A stretch of DNA of 64,000 nt, from assembly GCA_943735955.1 (NCBI GenBank), contig OX030955.1, forward strand, positions 11,009,647 to 11,073,646. The letters run 5' to 3'. This DNA is from Piscicola geometra (lineage: Eukaryota > Annelida > Clitellata > Hirudinida > Piscicolidae). The translations under genes were made by a program, and so were the position numbers. Under the pieces are notes generated by a model that saw only the letters and a program-made list of their open reading frames with translations, ran no database searches and was not told where the DNA came from. Shown one piece after another: positions 10,231 to 22,342 of the stretch. Each line of letters begins with the position of its first letter. Positions within the stretch are counted from its first letter, which is position 1.

Positions 10231-13200
10231 TCAGTTGAGGGTGCTCTGGTGCGACGATGAGGTGTCCACCCTGGTGAGCTCCCTGAGCAGCATGGTGGCG
10301 TATGAAGAGGAAGGCAACGAGAATTGCAGCTTCAGTGCATTTTGAATTCGGCATGCTGATGATGATGATGGTGGTGGTGATGATGATGATGGTGGTGCTG
10401 ATGATGATGATGGTGGTGGTGGTGATGATGATGATGATGGTGGCGGTGATGATGATGATGGTGGTGGCGGTGCTGATGGTGGCAGGGATGTTGTTGGTGA
10501 TGAGGATGCTGGGAGTGGTGTTGATAGTGATGTTTCTGGAGTCTCAAGTGGCATTTGGGGACTGCTCAGTGCAGTGCTGGAGGCTGGTTCTGTCGCTTGA
10601 AGATGAAGCGTTGATGATGAAAAGAATAGACATCATTGACGGAGCATTATTGTGTTATTTATTTATTTAATCCTTTTGTACCTAGCGGTTACAGCTTGAA
10701 GAAATTCATAATAAAAAAGATAAAAAACCAATGAAATGGCATACACATGCATAAAGTTTCTGCTAATTAAACCAAAACTACCTCCACAGGCAGGAATCGA
10801 AGCTGACTTGAGCAGGTCCAAGTCGGAGAAGAGCAGTTTCTGAGTGTCTTCGGTGTATTGCAGAAGTTCCCACTGCAAGGAACGAGGCTTCATTATCAAC
10901 TTCCTATAGCCGCCTGCTAAAGAGTAGTCTCTGTATGTATGTATGTTGGTATGTATGTATGTATGTATGTATGTATGTATGTATGTATGTATGTATGTAT
11001 GTATGTATGTATGTATGTATGTATCTATCTATCTATCTATCAGAATATTTATATAGCGCCATTTAATAAATCTCAATAGCGCTCTAAACATTAATTTCAT
11101 GACAGTGAAAACAAATATGTTTTCAGCATATCATTAAACATCTTAGCCGTTAAGCCCGGCTGCCGCAATTGATTTGGCAAGCTGTTCCATACAAGAGGGC
11201 CAGACACAGAAAATTGTCTTGTCCCTATTTTTAAACGTGTGGGTGGAACAGCCAAGTAGTTCACCTCATCAGAACGCAATCGATAGGGTTGAAAAGTGTT
11301 GGTTTTCAAAGTGCACCTATCCATAAGGTATTTTGGTGCACGTCCATTTAAGCACTTATACATCAGCATGCATATCTTAAAAATAATTCGCTTATCCACT
11401 CTCAACCAATGGAGTTCCTTAAAAATAGGTGTGACGTGGTCATATTTGTATACGCCAACTACAACTTTAGCAGCACGGTTCTGAATGGACTGAAGCATAC
11501 CGATCGATCTCTCAGGTAAACCCCAAAAAAGACTGTTGCAGTAGTCCAACCGAGAGTGAATGAACGCATGTACCAGACCTTGTGTGGTAGCAGTAGTTAA
11601 TGACCTTCTGATTGACATTAATTTGCGCAGCTGATAAGAACATGTGCCGGTCAAATGCTTAATGTGTTCATTCATTGTAAGTTTTTTATCAAAAATAAAA
11701 CCCAGATTAGTTGCTTGAGAGGATAGTTCAATATCTTCGCCATCAATAACAACATGGTCTACCTCAATCCTAGAAAGCTGCTGCCAAGTGCCTATCGGTA
11801 GTATTTTGGTTTTGCTTTGATTTAACTTCAATCGATTTGCTGACATCCATAAATCGATATTTGATAAGCATTTTACTAACTTATCAATTGAATTCTGAAA
11901 TTCAAACGGGGAACAACTGACGATCAACTGTATATCATCAGCATATGAGTGACCCAAAAATCCAGAAGATTCAATAATTTTAAAAACATCTGAAGTATAC
12001 AAAAGAAAAAGAATCGGACCGAGAACAGAACCCTGTGGTACACCATGTGTGATAATCTGATTTTCAGACAACTCACTTTTATAAGAAACTTGTTGTGAAC
12101 GATTAAATAAATATGATTCGAACCATGAATAAACAACCCCAGTTATTCCAAAACTGCGACTATGTCGCTCCAATAGAATACTATGATCAACACAGTCAAA
12201 CGCTGCACTCATGTCCAAAAATGCCAATATTGATGTCTCATTTTTATCCATAGCTGCATATAAGCTAGAAAGTACTTGTAACAAAGCAGTCTCAGTGGAA
12301 TGAAACTGCCTGTACCCTGATTGGTACACAGGCAATAGACTATTGAAGGTCAAATACTCTAACAGTTCTTTAGCTACAATGCGTTCAATTAACTTTGAAA
12401 TAAAAGAAAGATTTGAAACCGGTCTATAATTATTTATACTATTTATGTCTGAGCCATCTTTTTTCAATAGTGGAACAACTAGCGCATGTTTACATAAATT
12501 AGGAAATTTACCCAAATTTAGACTAAGATTAATAAAACTTGTTAAAAATTTTGAAAACAAGTTAATATATTTTTTGAAAACAAATGTTGGTAAACAATCC
12601 AATGAACATGTTTTATTTGGCGAATCTAAAACAACTTTTATTACATAGTCTTCACTTAAGATAGAAAAACTTGACAATTTATAATTCTCCGGAATCTCAG
12701 AATCAGAAAACATCAAATTGTCATTTACATCACAATTTTCTGTGTCTTGTCTTACTCTTTCTACCTTATTGCTAAAGAAATGTAAAAACGTGTTTGCAGA
12801 AAAATCAGTCTCAGCATCAGCAAAATCCGACTCATCACACAACAGTTTATTGATAATATTCCAAAGTTGCTTTGGTTTCATTCTATTTTCATCTACAAGA
12901 TTTTTCCAGTATAAGTTTCTTTTTCCTACAAGAAGGCAATTTTTCGATCTACAGGCAGTGATAAAATTGTTTTTATCAACAATTTGCAAAGTTTTCCTGT
13001 ATTTTCTTTCTTTTTTGCGACAATCTCTTTTTGCCTGCCTGCATTCTCCATCAAACCATGGAGCCATTGGCTCTCGTCTACACTTGGCCATATGAAGAGG
13101 CGCAACTATATCTACAATTCTTTTAATTTCTTTGTTAAAAAGTTCAAGCAGCTCATCAACATCATTGTTTGAACATGGCTTACTTATAGGAGAATCAAGT

Positions 13201-16200
13201 ACTAAAGAGACAAATAAATCCTCTTTCATACGTTTCCAAGATCGAACAAGCTTTTTTGCAATCCTTGGAGGTTTTACTTCAAATGGCAGACGTACCTTAA
13301 TAAAACCATGGTCAGAAAAAATCCCACTTGGAAAAACTTTAATATCGGAAACAGGCAGCTCACAAGAAGTCACAATCAGATCCAGTACACCACCCAAATT
13401 ATGAGTGGGCTCATTTACTCTATTAATTAAATGGAAATTTTCAAAAACATCATGTAGCATGACAGCATTCGGATGATCAGGTCTATCAACCCTAACATTA
13501 AAATCGCCAGCTAAAACAAGATGGGACGCTAAAATTGAAACATTTTCCAAAACCAAAGTGAGTTCCGTAAAAAATAAAGGAGAGACTGGTGCTGATCCAG
13601 GCCTATAAATAGCTAATACAATAAAATCACATTTATAACAAAAAAGTTTCAAAGCAACAGCCTCAAAAGTGGATATTTTAGGTAAATCCAATCGTTTACA
13701 CTTGAAAACAGACTTATAATAAATAATTAAACCACCATGAAATGGATCAAGTGGTCTTAAAAAATCAACAAAATTATAACCAGGAGGCATTGCCTTCCGT
13801 ACTGAAATTTCATCATGTGATCCATGCCATGTTTCCGTCAACACAAAAATATCCAACCCCTCATGTATCAATTCATAAACCTCATTATATTTAAAAACAA
13901 TAGATCTTATATTCAAAAGTCCAAAATTTACAAATTTGATTTTTTCAAAATTTTTACTATTTTCCATCTCCCTACAGGACCTATTACCCGGGTAAAAAAA
14001 CTACCATCACCATTTTTTACTACCTCTTTTGCCTCATCCACCAGTTTGTATGTATGTATGTATGTATGTATGTATGTATGTATGTATGTATGTATGTATG
14101 TATTCATGTATGTATATGTATGTATGTATGTATGGAGGATAGATGGAGGGATGGATGGAAAAAAGAAGATATAAATGACAATTAAGAATACCAATTAAGT
14201 TGACACATTGAAGAATAGAAAACATACAAATAAAAAAACCCTCTAACACTCAATATTTCACCATCATCATCATCACCACCTCTCCTCATCTCACCATCAT
14301 CATGCCCACCACCTCTTCTCGCAATCATCACCAGCACACCTCCTCACCTGACTTTGTGCTTGAAGGACTTCATCTCGAGCCCGTCTTGCCTCAACACCTC
14401 CTCCACCCACTCCCTCACCTCGTTCTGCGGCATCATCACGTCATGCCCCACCAACGGGAGCACCACCTCCTCGATCTGCACCTCGTCTAACGTCGCTTCC
14501 GTTACCACTGCATGAGCACGTGATATACGTTTTTTAGCATTCAAAGTATTAAAAAAAATTAATTTCAACGTAAATACAAATAATTCAGGATAATTAATTT
14601 AAATATTTTAATTTGATGAGCTAATTGAGGAAGCAAGAGGGCATGGATGCAGCACAAGTGACCTTGCACTGGCTCTGAAGCCTGTCTCTGGTACAGGTCG
14701 CCAGGCAGGACTGCAAGAGCGTGCGTTCGAATCCTCTTCGAGGCAACGGTGTTCCACAGGAGACTCTGGTACGCGTGCAAGTACATCAGACGCATGCTCC
14801 TCGGAATCTGTTCGTGCATGCATGCATGAATGTAAGGTTGTGCGTACATGCATGAATGTATGGTGGTGCGTGCATGCATGAATATATGGTGGTGCGTGCA
14901 TGCATGAATATATGGTGGTGCGTGCATGCATGAATGTATGGTGGTGCGTGCATGGTGGATGAACGGATGAATGCATGGTGGATGAACGGATGAATACATG
15001 GTAGATGAGCGGATGAATGCATGGTGGATGAACGGATGAATACATGGTGGATGAACGGATGAGTGCATGGTGGTTGCATGCATGGTGGATGAACACATGA
15101 ATTTACGGTGGTTGTATGCATGCAGAAGCCACTTGCAGGCTGATGAAAAGGCATAGATCACTGCCAACACTACCGCTCTGAGAGTAAACACAAAACCATT
15201 ACTATCCAACTTACACTACTTTTGACACTACCACCCTCACCACTACTACCACCACAAGCACCAGCTTAGTAGCAACCACCACAACCAACACCACCAGCAC
15301 CACAATCAACACAAGCACCAACACAGCCAGCACTCTCACCATGGAGAGGGCAGCGACGTAGTTCCGAGGCGAGTACCTGCACAGGCCTTCGAGCAGCTTG
15401 CCCTCGACACAGCTGTAGCCCGCCAACGCCTCGATCGCCTTGTGCGCATCCCTGCTCTCACTCCACGCGCGTCTGCAGGCCGCCAGTCTGGTGTTCTCTG
15501 TGGTGTTGTGGTGGTGCATGGGATGGTGGTGGTGCATGGGATGGTGGTTGTGCATGGGAAGGTGGTTGTTGTGCATGGGATGGTGGTCGTTGTGCATAGG
15601 ATGGTGGTCGTTGTGCATGGATGAGATGGTGGTGGTGCATGGAATGGTGGTGGTGCATGGGATGGTGGTCGTTGTGCATGGATGAGATGGTGGTGGTGCA
15701 TGGAATGGTGGTGGTGCATGGGATGGTGGTGGTGCATGGAATGGTGGTGGTGCATGGGATGGTGGTCGTTGTGCATGGGAAGGATGAGATGGTGGTGGTG
15801 CATGGAATGGTGGTAGTGCGTGGGATGGTGGTCGTTGTGCATGGGAAGGATGAGATGGTGGTGGTGCATGGGATGGTGGTGGTGCATGGGATGGTGGTCG
15901 TTGTGCATGGAATGGTGGTGGTGCATGGGATGGTGGTGGTGCATGGGATGGTGGTGGTGCATGGGAAGGTGGTGGTGCATGGGATGGATGAGATGGTGGT
16001 TGTGCATTGGAAGGTGGTGGTTGTAGTGGTTGAGGTAATGGTGTTAATTTATTAAACTATAGTAGAACTGTGCCTTGAAGCCCGTCCGGGTTTACGCCAC
16101 GTTAATAATACTCGTCGTTGTATTGTATTGTAATACAGGGTCTACTATAAGGTCGAATACGAATATTCTAATTAACTGTTTGAACGAATCGAATACAAAG

Positions 16201-19200
16201 TAGAGAAAAGTAATGATGCTGATTTCCAACTTAAGAATAATTATTTTAAGACACTAGAAAATGGAGTTTTATAAAAGAAGATAGCGCTTCAGAATTGGGG
16301 AGCTCAATCGCGCTTTTCTTAAATGGTCATCACGTGGCAAGTATTTTTGTTCCATCTTATGAAACTAATCGAATGATTAGTAACTTTTTGAATGAAATAC
16401 GTATATATTCGGCACAACTCTTCGATGAGAGATGGAGGTGCTAGTGGGTGGGATGGCTTGATGATGTGAGGCTGCTTGGTGATGTGAGACTGCTTGGTGA
16501 TGTGAGGGTTTATGCAAGCACCTTCACTCCGGGTCTTCATGATCAGGTCGATCGCTCCCAGCCAGTCGCTCTTCACTATGCACCTGATCATCATCATCAT
16601 CGTCATCATCGTCATCATCATCGTCATCACCATCATTATACTATTATAAGCACCCCCTCCACACACAGTCACTATATCATCCACCCCGCCTCCCACAACC
16701 CCTCTCTACTACTCCCACCTCCTTCCACACAAGCACACACACGCACCTCCCTCCCCCCTCCTTCCACACAAGCACACGCACGCACCTCCCTCCCACCTCC
16801 TTCCACACAAGCACACACACGCACCTTCCTCCCACCTCCTTCCACACAAGCACACACACCTCCCTCCCCCCTCCTTCCACACAAGCACACACACCTCCCT
16901 CCCCCCTCCTTCCACACAAGCATACACACACACGCACCTCCCACCTCCTTCCACACAAGCACACACACACACGCACCTCCCACCTCCTTCCACACAAGCA
17001 CACACACACACCTCCCTCCCACCTCCTTCCACACAAGCACACACACACACGCACCTCCCACCTCCTTCCACACAAGCACACACACACACCTCCCCCCTCC
17101 TTCCACACAAGCACACACACACACCTCCCCCCTCCTTCCACACAAGCACACACACACACGCACCTCCCACCTCCTTCCACACAAGCACACACACACACCT
17201 CCCCCCTCCTTCCACACAAGCACACACACACACGCACCTTCCACCTCCTTCCACACAAGCACACACACACACCTCCCTCCCACCTCCTTCCACACAAGCA
17301 CACACACACAACTCCCTCCCACCTCCTTCCACACAAGCACACACACGCACCTCCCTCCCACCTCCTTCCACACAAGCACACACACACACCTTCCTCCCAC
17401 CTCCTTCCACACAAGCACACACACACACCTCCCCCCTTCTTCCACACAAGCACACACACACACGCACCTCCCACCTCCTTCCACACAAGCACACACACAC
17501 ACCTCCCCCCTCCTTCCACACAAGCACACACACACACGCACCTCCCACCTCCTTCCACACAAGCACACACACACACCTCCCCCCTCCTTCCACACAAGCA
17601 CACACACACACGCACCTCCCACCTCCTTCCACACAAGCACACACACACACCTCCCTCCCACCTCCTTCCACACAAGCACACACACGCACCTTCCGACCAG
17701 CGAGTTGCACACCTCGGTGCTTCCAAACCTCTGAGCACCGAAGTAGTTGACGAAGCCTCTCTGCTGCAGGCCTGCCATCGCCACTGCCACCTCCTCTCTC
17801 CTGCTAGGCACCCTCCTGTGGTGGTTGTTGTTGTTGTTGCAGTCATTGTCGTCGGGTGGGTGGTCGTCGTGGTGGTGGAAAGATGGAAGAGGGTGCTGAT
17901 GGTGATGATTTTTGTATTGTTAAACAAAACTTATGCGCGTGTGTGTGTGTGTTTGTGCGTGTGTGTGGGTGAATGGGTGTGCGTGTGTGCGTGGGTGGGT
18001 GTGTGGGTGTATTCAATTGAAGAGGCTCCAGCAGCAGGAGCAGACGAGGCAGACAAGGCCACCTGAGGATGATGCTGAAGGCGTTTCCATGCAAGTCTCC
18101 GAGCTTCAGAGGCGTCTGTGTGATGCTGCAATGGAGGATGGCGTGTGCTGAGATGCAATGGAACGAATATGTCATACTGTAAAACAATTCGCAATAAATG
18201 CTCTTGAACAATATAATAAAATCAAAACTGACAAATAAAAGCGACAAAGACACCTGAAGTTTCCCAGTGTGATGTTCTTGAGGACCTTGTTCAAGTGGCA
18301 AAGTCGCTTCGGCACCACCCTGGGAGATGATGATGATGGTGTTGGTGGTGGTGATGATGATGATGTTGGTGGTGGTGGTGCTGGCGACATATCCTCGAAA
18401 TATATAATCATCATCATCATCTCCGGGTTTTTATTATTCAGGCCAACTTTTCCTCTCCCGAGGGTGGGGTCTGTCTGAAATGTCTCAATCTCTTTCTCCA
18501 CATAATGAGATATAGAATACTTTTAAAGAATATTTTATACTAATAGTAATAAAATACAATACTGAAAATGTAATAAATAAATTCAATGGCCTTACCTGAA
18601 AGCGGTAACGAGTTGCGACGTGACTGCCCTCTTGTCCTTGGTGCCTGCAAACGAAAATGTCGACGTCTTCACCCTCAGCAGTCTGTGTGGTGGTGGTGGT
18701 GATAATATTGATGATGATGGTGATGATGATTATGATGATGGTGATGATGATTATGATAAAATGCAAAATGAATATCGATTAAAGAAAATAAGACAGCAAA
18801 TCCAACAACGACAGTAACAAAAGAGTCCAGCCTGGAGCAGATACCCAAAGGCACAAAAGTAACCCAATGGACACTGAAAGACTGGCGAGAAAGCCCATTA
18901 AGAGAGATAAATGGAGCGAGGCAAAATATTTGTGTGACTGCAAGCCGCATTTTTGGCTGATGGCGACTAACGCTCTCTCCTCTCATCGCATCTCAGAGCT
19001 AACTGCAGAGAGCACGAACAGAACAGAGGTGCTCTACACCTGGGCACCAAGCCACTGCCTCCTGCGTGGCAATGAAAAAGCGGATACAGAGACTGAAAGA
19101 ATTCAACGGGAAGACCTACCAGTTTAGTTCTATCAGATCTTGGTTATGCAAGAGAGTCTCAGACCACAGGCTTGGTGTAGGCAGTTGCAGCAAGGACAGA

Positions 19201-22200
19201 CTGAATGGCATCTACCAAGGCAGGGTCAAAGAGTCTGTAGAAGATATCTCCAAACCTGAGCAGGTTTCGCACTGAGCACCACCCAACCATCAGAGGCCAC
19301 CAACACAGAATCATCTCTGCCGATTGTGCATGAGGATGAAGGGGCACATCTGAGCAGACTGACCAGTCCCGGAGATCGAAAGACTGCAGCATGGACTTAG
19401 CATAACAGCTGATCGGGATGGTACTTACCAGTACCGGAAAACGTGAACGACAACCACAACAGCTCCAAATTGCACAGCAACAACAACAACAACAAAAAGC
19501 ACCTGCACAAGCTCTCAATCGCTTCCATGGTGGACTTGTTCTCCTTGTGCAGCACAAAGAGGCAGTAGTCCTTGCCGCCCATGCCCCTCTCTGTCCCGTC
19601 GTGGTCAGTTGTGGTGTGTGTTGGGTTAGGTGGTGTTGTGTATTGGGTGAGGGTTAGGGTGGTGGTAGTGTTTTGGTTGTAAGAAAATTGGAAAAAAGTG
19701 GTGAGATGGTCACGTAGCAGTATTAGGGGCTCAGAAAGATCAGAAATGTTCAGCAGCGGTAGGCTTCTGTTGAGCACTTGCCACTTGCACCACATGAGCT
19801 GGTACCACTTGTATTGTGATCAGAAACTACCCGGCTCCTCCACCGCCTTGTCACAATAATTCTGACTATTGCGTGTGGAGGGCATCTGGGTCAACCAATC
19901 GTTCAAAGAAGAACAGCATAAGAATGAGAGGAACATATTGAAGTGTCAAAGGCCAACACAGGAGCAGTGGGCAGGTGCTTTACCTGTGCAGGAAAGTAAA
20001 ACTTTCTATCACTAGTCCAAAAGGAGAGCCTTAGACCCCTTCGGTTTGCCATGAGTGAGGTGAATGTCATGGTGGAGTGTTATTGTAGAGTGGTTGTGGT
20101 GACAAGGGAGACAGCTGAAAGGCGCAGCAGAAGGGAACGACCTGCCACTCACCAGTCCTCTTCTCGACTGCGTGCGAGACCCTGATGACGCTGGCGTTGG
20201 CGCCGTTGCTGACGGTGGAACTGCTCAAGTGAGGGTGCATCTGCTTGATGTACTGGTGCATCTTCGTGCGTCTGCTCTTGTCCATGCCCTGTGGTGGTTG
20301 TGGTGGAGATGAGTTTATTTGAAAATTGATGACAATTAGCTCATTCTATTTTCTATTAATAAAACTTTTTTAATTTGTTTATAATTATAAACTTTTTATT
20401 TTTTGAGGGTTTTTAATAATCATTTTTTTAATTAGTTTACTCCTATCACAATGATGATGATGATGATTCGGTTCGGTTTCGGCGCCGAAATTGTCAATTT
20501 TCTTAATTTCGGCCATTTCTCGGTTTCAGCCGAATCTAATTTTACAATTTCGGCGATTTTTCGGTTTCGGCCGAAAATAATTTTGTAATTTCGGCTCAAT
20601 TTCGGTTTCGGTCTAAATGAATCTCATATTTACCGAAAAACCGAAATTTTTATTTATTTATGTAGTTTATCTGATATATCTTTAGATCCTCAATCGAACT
20701 ATTAAGTTCGGATTCGATTCTCTATTAGATATCTATTAGTTATCGTGGTTGATTGATTTATAGGTGTCATCAGACTAATTATTCGAATAACATATACAAG
20801 CATCTGGAACAACAATCATGTATTTGAAATTTAAGTAAATTGGCATACGTTCAATGATGATATTTAACAAAACTTTTTTTAAGCAAATTCTATTATTTAA
20901 AACATTTGTTTAAAAAATTTTTATTGTCGAACTCGAATTATTAAGTTTGGGTTCGATTCTCAACTCTATTAGATATCTTTTAGATATCGTGGTTAATTCA
21001 TTTATTGGTGAAATAAGACTAATTGTTTGAATAACATATACAAGCAAGTGGAATTCTAGATATCCATTCTTTGAAAAACACTATATATAAGTTGAAAGAA
21101 CGAGAAGATTTGGCTTCGATTAATTAATTCAAAAATAAATTGTGAGAATGTCGTTGAATCCTATTTAGAAGTTTTTTTTACAAAATGTCAGTCTGACCAA
21201 AGCAAAGCCTGTCAACAACAACAAATTTTTGTTGTTGAACAACTTTTATATTTTGGCTTAAAATATACGATTGTTTGGATTTACTTATTAAACTGGCATT
21301 TTCATCTTTAAATACTATTTTTTCATATTTAATAAAAGTTGGAAAAAAATTCGGTTTTGGTCGAAAATCTGATTACAATTTCGGTTTCGGCCGAAAATTG
21401 ATATTCAACTTCGGCTTAATTTCGGTTTCGGTCAAAATGGGATTTTAATTTCGGCTTCGGCCGAAATAAAAATATCTGTTTCGGCCGGTCTCTAATGATA
21501 ATGATGATCCACATCCAATTGCACCTGTCTCAGACACAGTGATAGACACTTGCCTGTATAGGAATGTCCATGGACTCTGAGTGCTTGAGGTTGACTAAGA
21601 CCTCCAGCTGCTCAGGAGTGATATCGCAGTCCTCCAGCTGCACAGTCGACTGTTTGAGTGTCCTTTATCATGTACACAAAATGCTCTAAAATCTATGTGA
21701 CCATGTCCGTTCCATCAAAGCTTTTCTCATTCCTTGCATACAAATTAAATACTAAATTTATACATGAATGATTTAAGTATAAATTAAGTTATTTAATGGT
21801 ATTTAAATGAAGACTACACTCAAAGAATGAGCATAGTCACATTTAAGTTTATTCTGACAAAGGATTTTATAATAATGGTATCGAAAAAACTTTAAAGTTA
21901 GTGTTTGAACTTGCTGATTACCTCTTCTTTTGGATTTATTGTGCATTCGGTGCTGGTGAGTTTGACAACTTCGTCTTTCATGTTTATCTCATTGACCATG
22001 AAGTCTGAATAGCTAAAGACAATTAATAAATTTGGCATAGAGTTTGTTGAATGCTTTACTGATCTTTGAAGTAACTTTAATTATTAAAGTTTAATAATTA
22101 AACTATCATGATACAATGTGAGTGTTAAATATTTTTAGAAAAAGGTGAAGATAGGCCTGATTAAACTTCAAAATTAAAATTAATTAATAAAAGTGTTAAT

Positions 22201-22342
22201 ACTTAATTAATAAATTTTAATTTAAGGTGCATCTTTAGAATCTGTGGGCAGATAGGTCAAAAATGGCGAACCGGTATTTTATGATCCCTTCAATTGGAGG
22301 ATTGTCAGACAAATATTCCGTTATTCCAGCTTTAAGTTCCAT
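10231..22342 (-). CDS. PUS7: PUS7, TruD-family pseudouridine synthase
   Basis: PUS7 isomerises uridine to pseudouridine in tRNA, snRNA and mRNA. Fifteen exons in order: 22342-22272, 22012-21922, 21649-21554, 20288-20153, 19590-19503, 18682-18596, 18319-18254, 18125-18063, 17815-17690, 16583-16522, 15497-15340, 14807-14663, 14507-14348, 10930-10782 and 10355-10231. The sum is 1623 bases: 540 aa plus stop, with every phase matching. FSFAGTKDKRAVTSQ holds the catalytic Asp (about residue 177). GFVNYFGAQRFGST, YLHAYQSLLWNTVASKRI and SSYATMLLRELTRVD are further TruD-family blocks. The protein starts almost directly at the TruD fold and lacks the acidic N-terminal extension of human PUS7 (661 aa). 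Exon 3 appears to use a GC donor (CAG/GCAAGT), and its acceptor could instead be at 21637. Intron 13 (10931-14347) contains a whole LINE. Confidence 0.93.
10340..10500. repeat. (GAT)n/(GGT)n tract abutting a PUS7 acceptor
   Basis: A triplet repeat whose complement (ATC/ACC) directly supplies the acceptor of PUS7 exon 15 (CATCATCAG before 10355). Confidence 0.8.
10931..11041. repeat. (ATGT)n followed by (ATCT)n
   Basis: About 90 bases of TATG tetramers pass into ATCT tetramers. The ATCT part reads as (GATA)n at the 3' tail of the adjacent minus-strand LINE. The other end touches the acceptor of PUS7 exon 14 at 10931. Confidence 0.9.
11022..14046 (-). mobile_element. Non-LTR retrotransposon, CR1/L2-like
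   Basis: The element spans from a (GATA)n 3' tail at 11022-11041 through a short 3' UTR containing GGCGCTATATAAATATTCT, a full ORF2 (11097-13967) and a little 5' sequence, up to the (ATGT)n tract at 14047. No ORF1 is present, so it is probably 5'-truncated. It lies in PUS7 intron 13 in the same orientation as the gene. No target duplication could be assigned because tetranucleotide repeats occupy both flanks. Confidence 0.85.
11097..13967 (-). CDS. LINE ORF2: endonuclease-reverse transcriptase, intact
   Basis: One uninterrupted 956-residue frame. The N-terminal endonuclease/exonuclease/phosphatase domain (about residues 10-235) shows NIRS, LTETW, GDFNV and SDHGF. A basic linker follows. The reverse transcriptase (about 480-760) has NYRPVSNLSFISKLIERI, AFDCVDHSILL, GVPQGSVLGPILF and the catalytic YADD at 675-678. 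The C terminus carries FSVSGPLVWNSLP near residue 920, typical of the CR1/L2/Jockey group. It would nick DNA and prime reverse transcription at the target site. The first Met (13967) starts only a few residues before the endonuclease domain, so it is a plausible start. All catalytic motifs are intact. Confidence 0.92.
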   Translation of the reverse strand: MENSKNFEKIKFVNFGLLNIRSIVFKYNEVYELIHEGLDIFVLTETWHGSHDEISVRKAMPPGYNFVDFLRPLDPFHGGLIIYYKSVFKCKRLDLPKISTFEAVALKLFCYKCDFIVLAIYRPGSAPVSPLFFTELTLVLENVSILASHLVLAGDFNVRVDRPDHPNAVMLHDVFENFHLINRVNEPTHNLGGVLDLIVTSCELPVSDIKVFPSGIFSDHGFIKVRLPFEVKPPRIAKKLVRSWKRMKEDLFVSLVLDSPISKPCSNNDVDELLELFNKEIKRIVDIVAPLHMAKCRREPMAPWFDGECRQAKRDCRKKERKYRKTLQIVDKNNFITACRSKNCLLVGKRNLYWKNLVDENRMKPKQLWNIINKLLCDESDFADAETDFSANTFLHFFSNKVERVRQDTENCDVNDNLMFSDSEIPENYKLSSFSILSEDYVIKVVLDSPNKTCSLDCLPTFVFKKYINLFSKFLTSFINLSLNLGKFPNLCKHALVVPLLKKDGSDINSINNYRPVSNLSFISKLIERIVAKELLEYLTFNSLLPVYQSGYRQFHSTETALLQVLSSLYAAMDKNETSILAFLDMSAAFDCVDHSILLERHSRSFGITGVVYSWFESYLFNRSQQVSYKSELSENQIITHGVPQGSVLGPILFLLYTSDVFKIIESSGFLGHSYADDIQLIVSCSPFEFQNSIDKLVKCLSNIDLWMSANRLKLNQSKTKILPIGTWQQLSRIEVDHVVIDGEDIELSSQATNLGFIFDKKLTMNEHIKHLTGTCSYQLRKLMSIRRSLTTATTQGLVHAFIHSRLDYCNSLFWGLPERSIGMLQSIQNRAAKVVVGVYKYDHVTPIFKELHWLRVDKRIIFKICMLMYKCLNGRAPKYLMDRCTLKTNTFQPYRLRSDEVNYLAVPPTRLKIGTRQFSVSGPLVWNSLPNQLRQPGLTAKMFNDMLKTYLFSLS
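14047..14135. repeat. (ATGT)n microsatellite
   Basis: TATG tetramers with a few interruptions at the 5' side of the LINE in PUS7 intron 13. Confidence 0.9.
14815..15125. repeat. Minisatellite, ATGCATGGTGGATGAACGG-type units
   Basis: Two related unit types (TGCATGCATGAATGTATGG and ATGGTGGATGAACGGATGAA) alternate in PUS7 intron 11, starting about 8 bases from the exon 12 acceptor. Confidence 0.85.
15505..16030. repeat. Minisatellite, GCATGGGATGGTGGTG units
   Basis: About 17-bp units repeated roughly thirty times with variants. They begin within ten bases of the acceptor of PUS7 exon 11 (intron 10). All frames inside are shadows of the repeat. Confidence 0.9.
16074..16132 (+). mobile_element. 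Solo SINE 3' module
   Basis: GAAGCCCGTCCGGGTTTACG followed by CCACGTTAATAATACTCGTC and GTTGTATTGTATTG. The same module without a clear head occurs at 38801-38858 (repeated at 49358-49415) and 53002-53052, and resembles the tail of SINE family B. Confidence 0.6.
16690..17688. repeat. 1-kb minisatellite of CCTCCTTCCACACAAGCACA units
   Basis: Units of about 32-40 bp with variable (CA)n and CCTCCC parts fill most of PUS7 intron 9 and end at the donor of exon 9 (17689). The long frames on both strands are repeat artefacts. Confidence 0.92.
18830..19340 (+). mobile_element. Retrotransposon RNase H fragment
   Basis: The plus strand encodes VLYTWAPSHCLLRGNEKADTE-like sequence, the C-terminal motif of the RNase H domain found in some LINEs. 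Frames are broken on either side. The fragment lies in PUS7 intron 5 in antisense orientation to the gene. Confidence 0.6.
20468..21494 (+). mobile_element. hAT-like MITE with TTTCGGCCGAAA motifs, copy 1
   Basis: Dense TTTCGGTTTCGGCCGAAA motifs sit at both ends with an AT-rich core. The right end finishes GGCCGGTCTCTA. The left end lacks the terminal TAGAGACCG, so it is truncated against a GAT repeat. It matches the complete copy at 56998-58248 in inverted orientation. It lies in PUS7 intron 3. Confidence 0.75.

Noticed and set aside
16448..17927. Very long overlapping open frames (up to 428 aa) on both strands
   Set aside because: They lie inside a 32-40-bp minisatellite and differ by strand only in repeat translation; the region is PUS7 intron 9.
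19640..19665. Telomere-like GGGTTAGG motif
   Set aside because: Only one or two imperfect units, no array.
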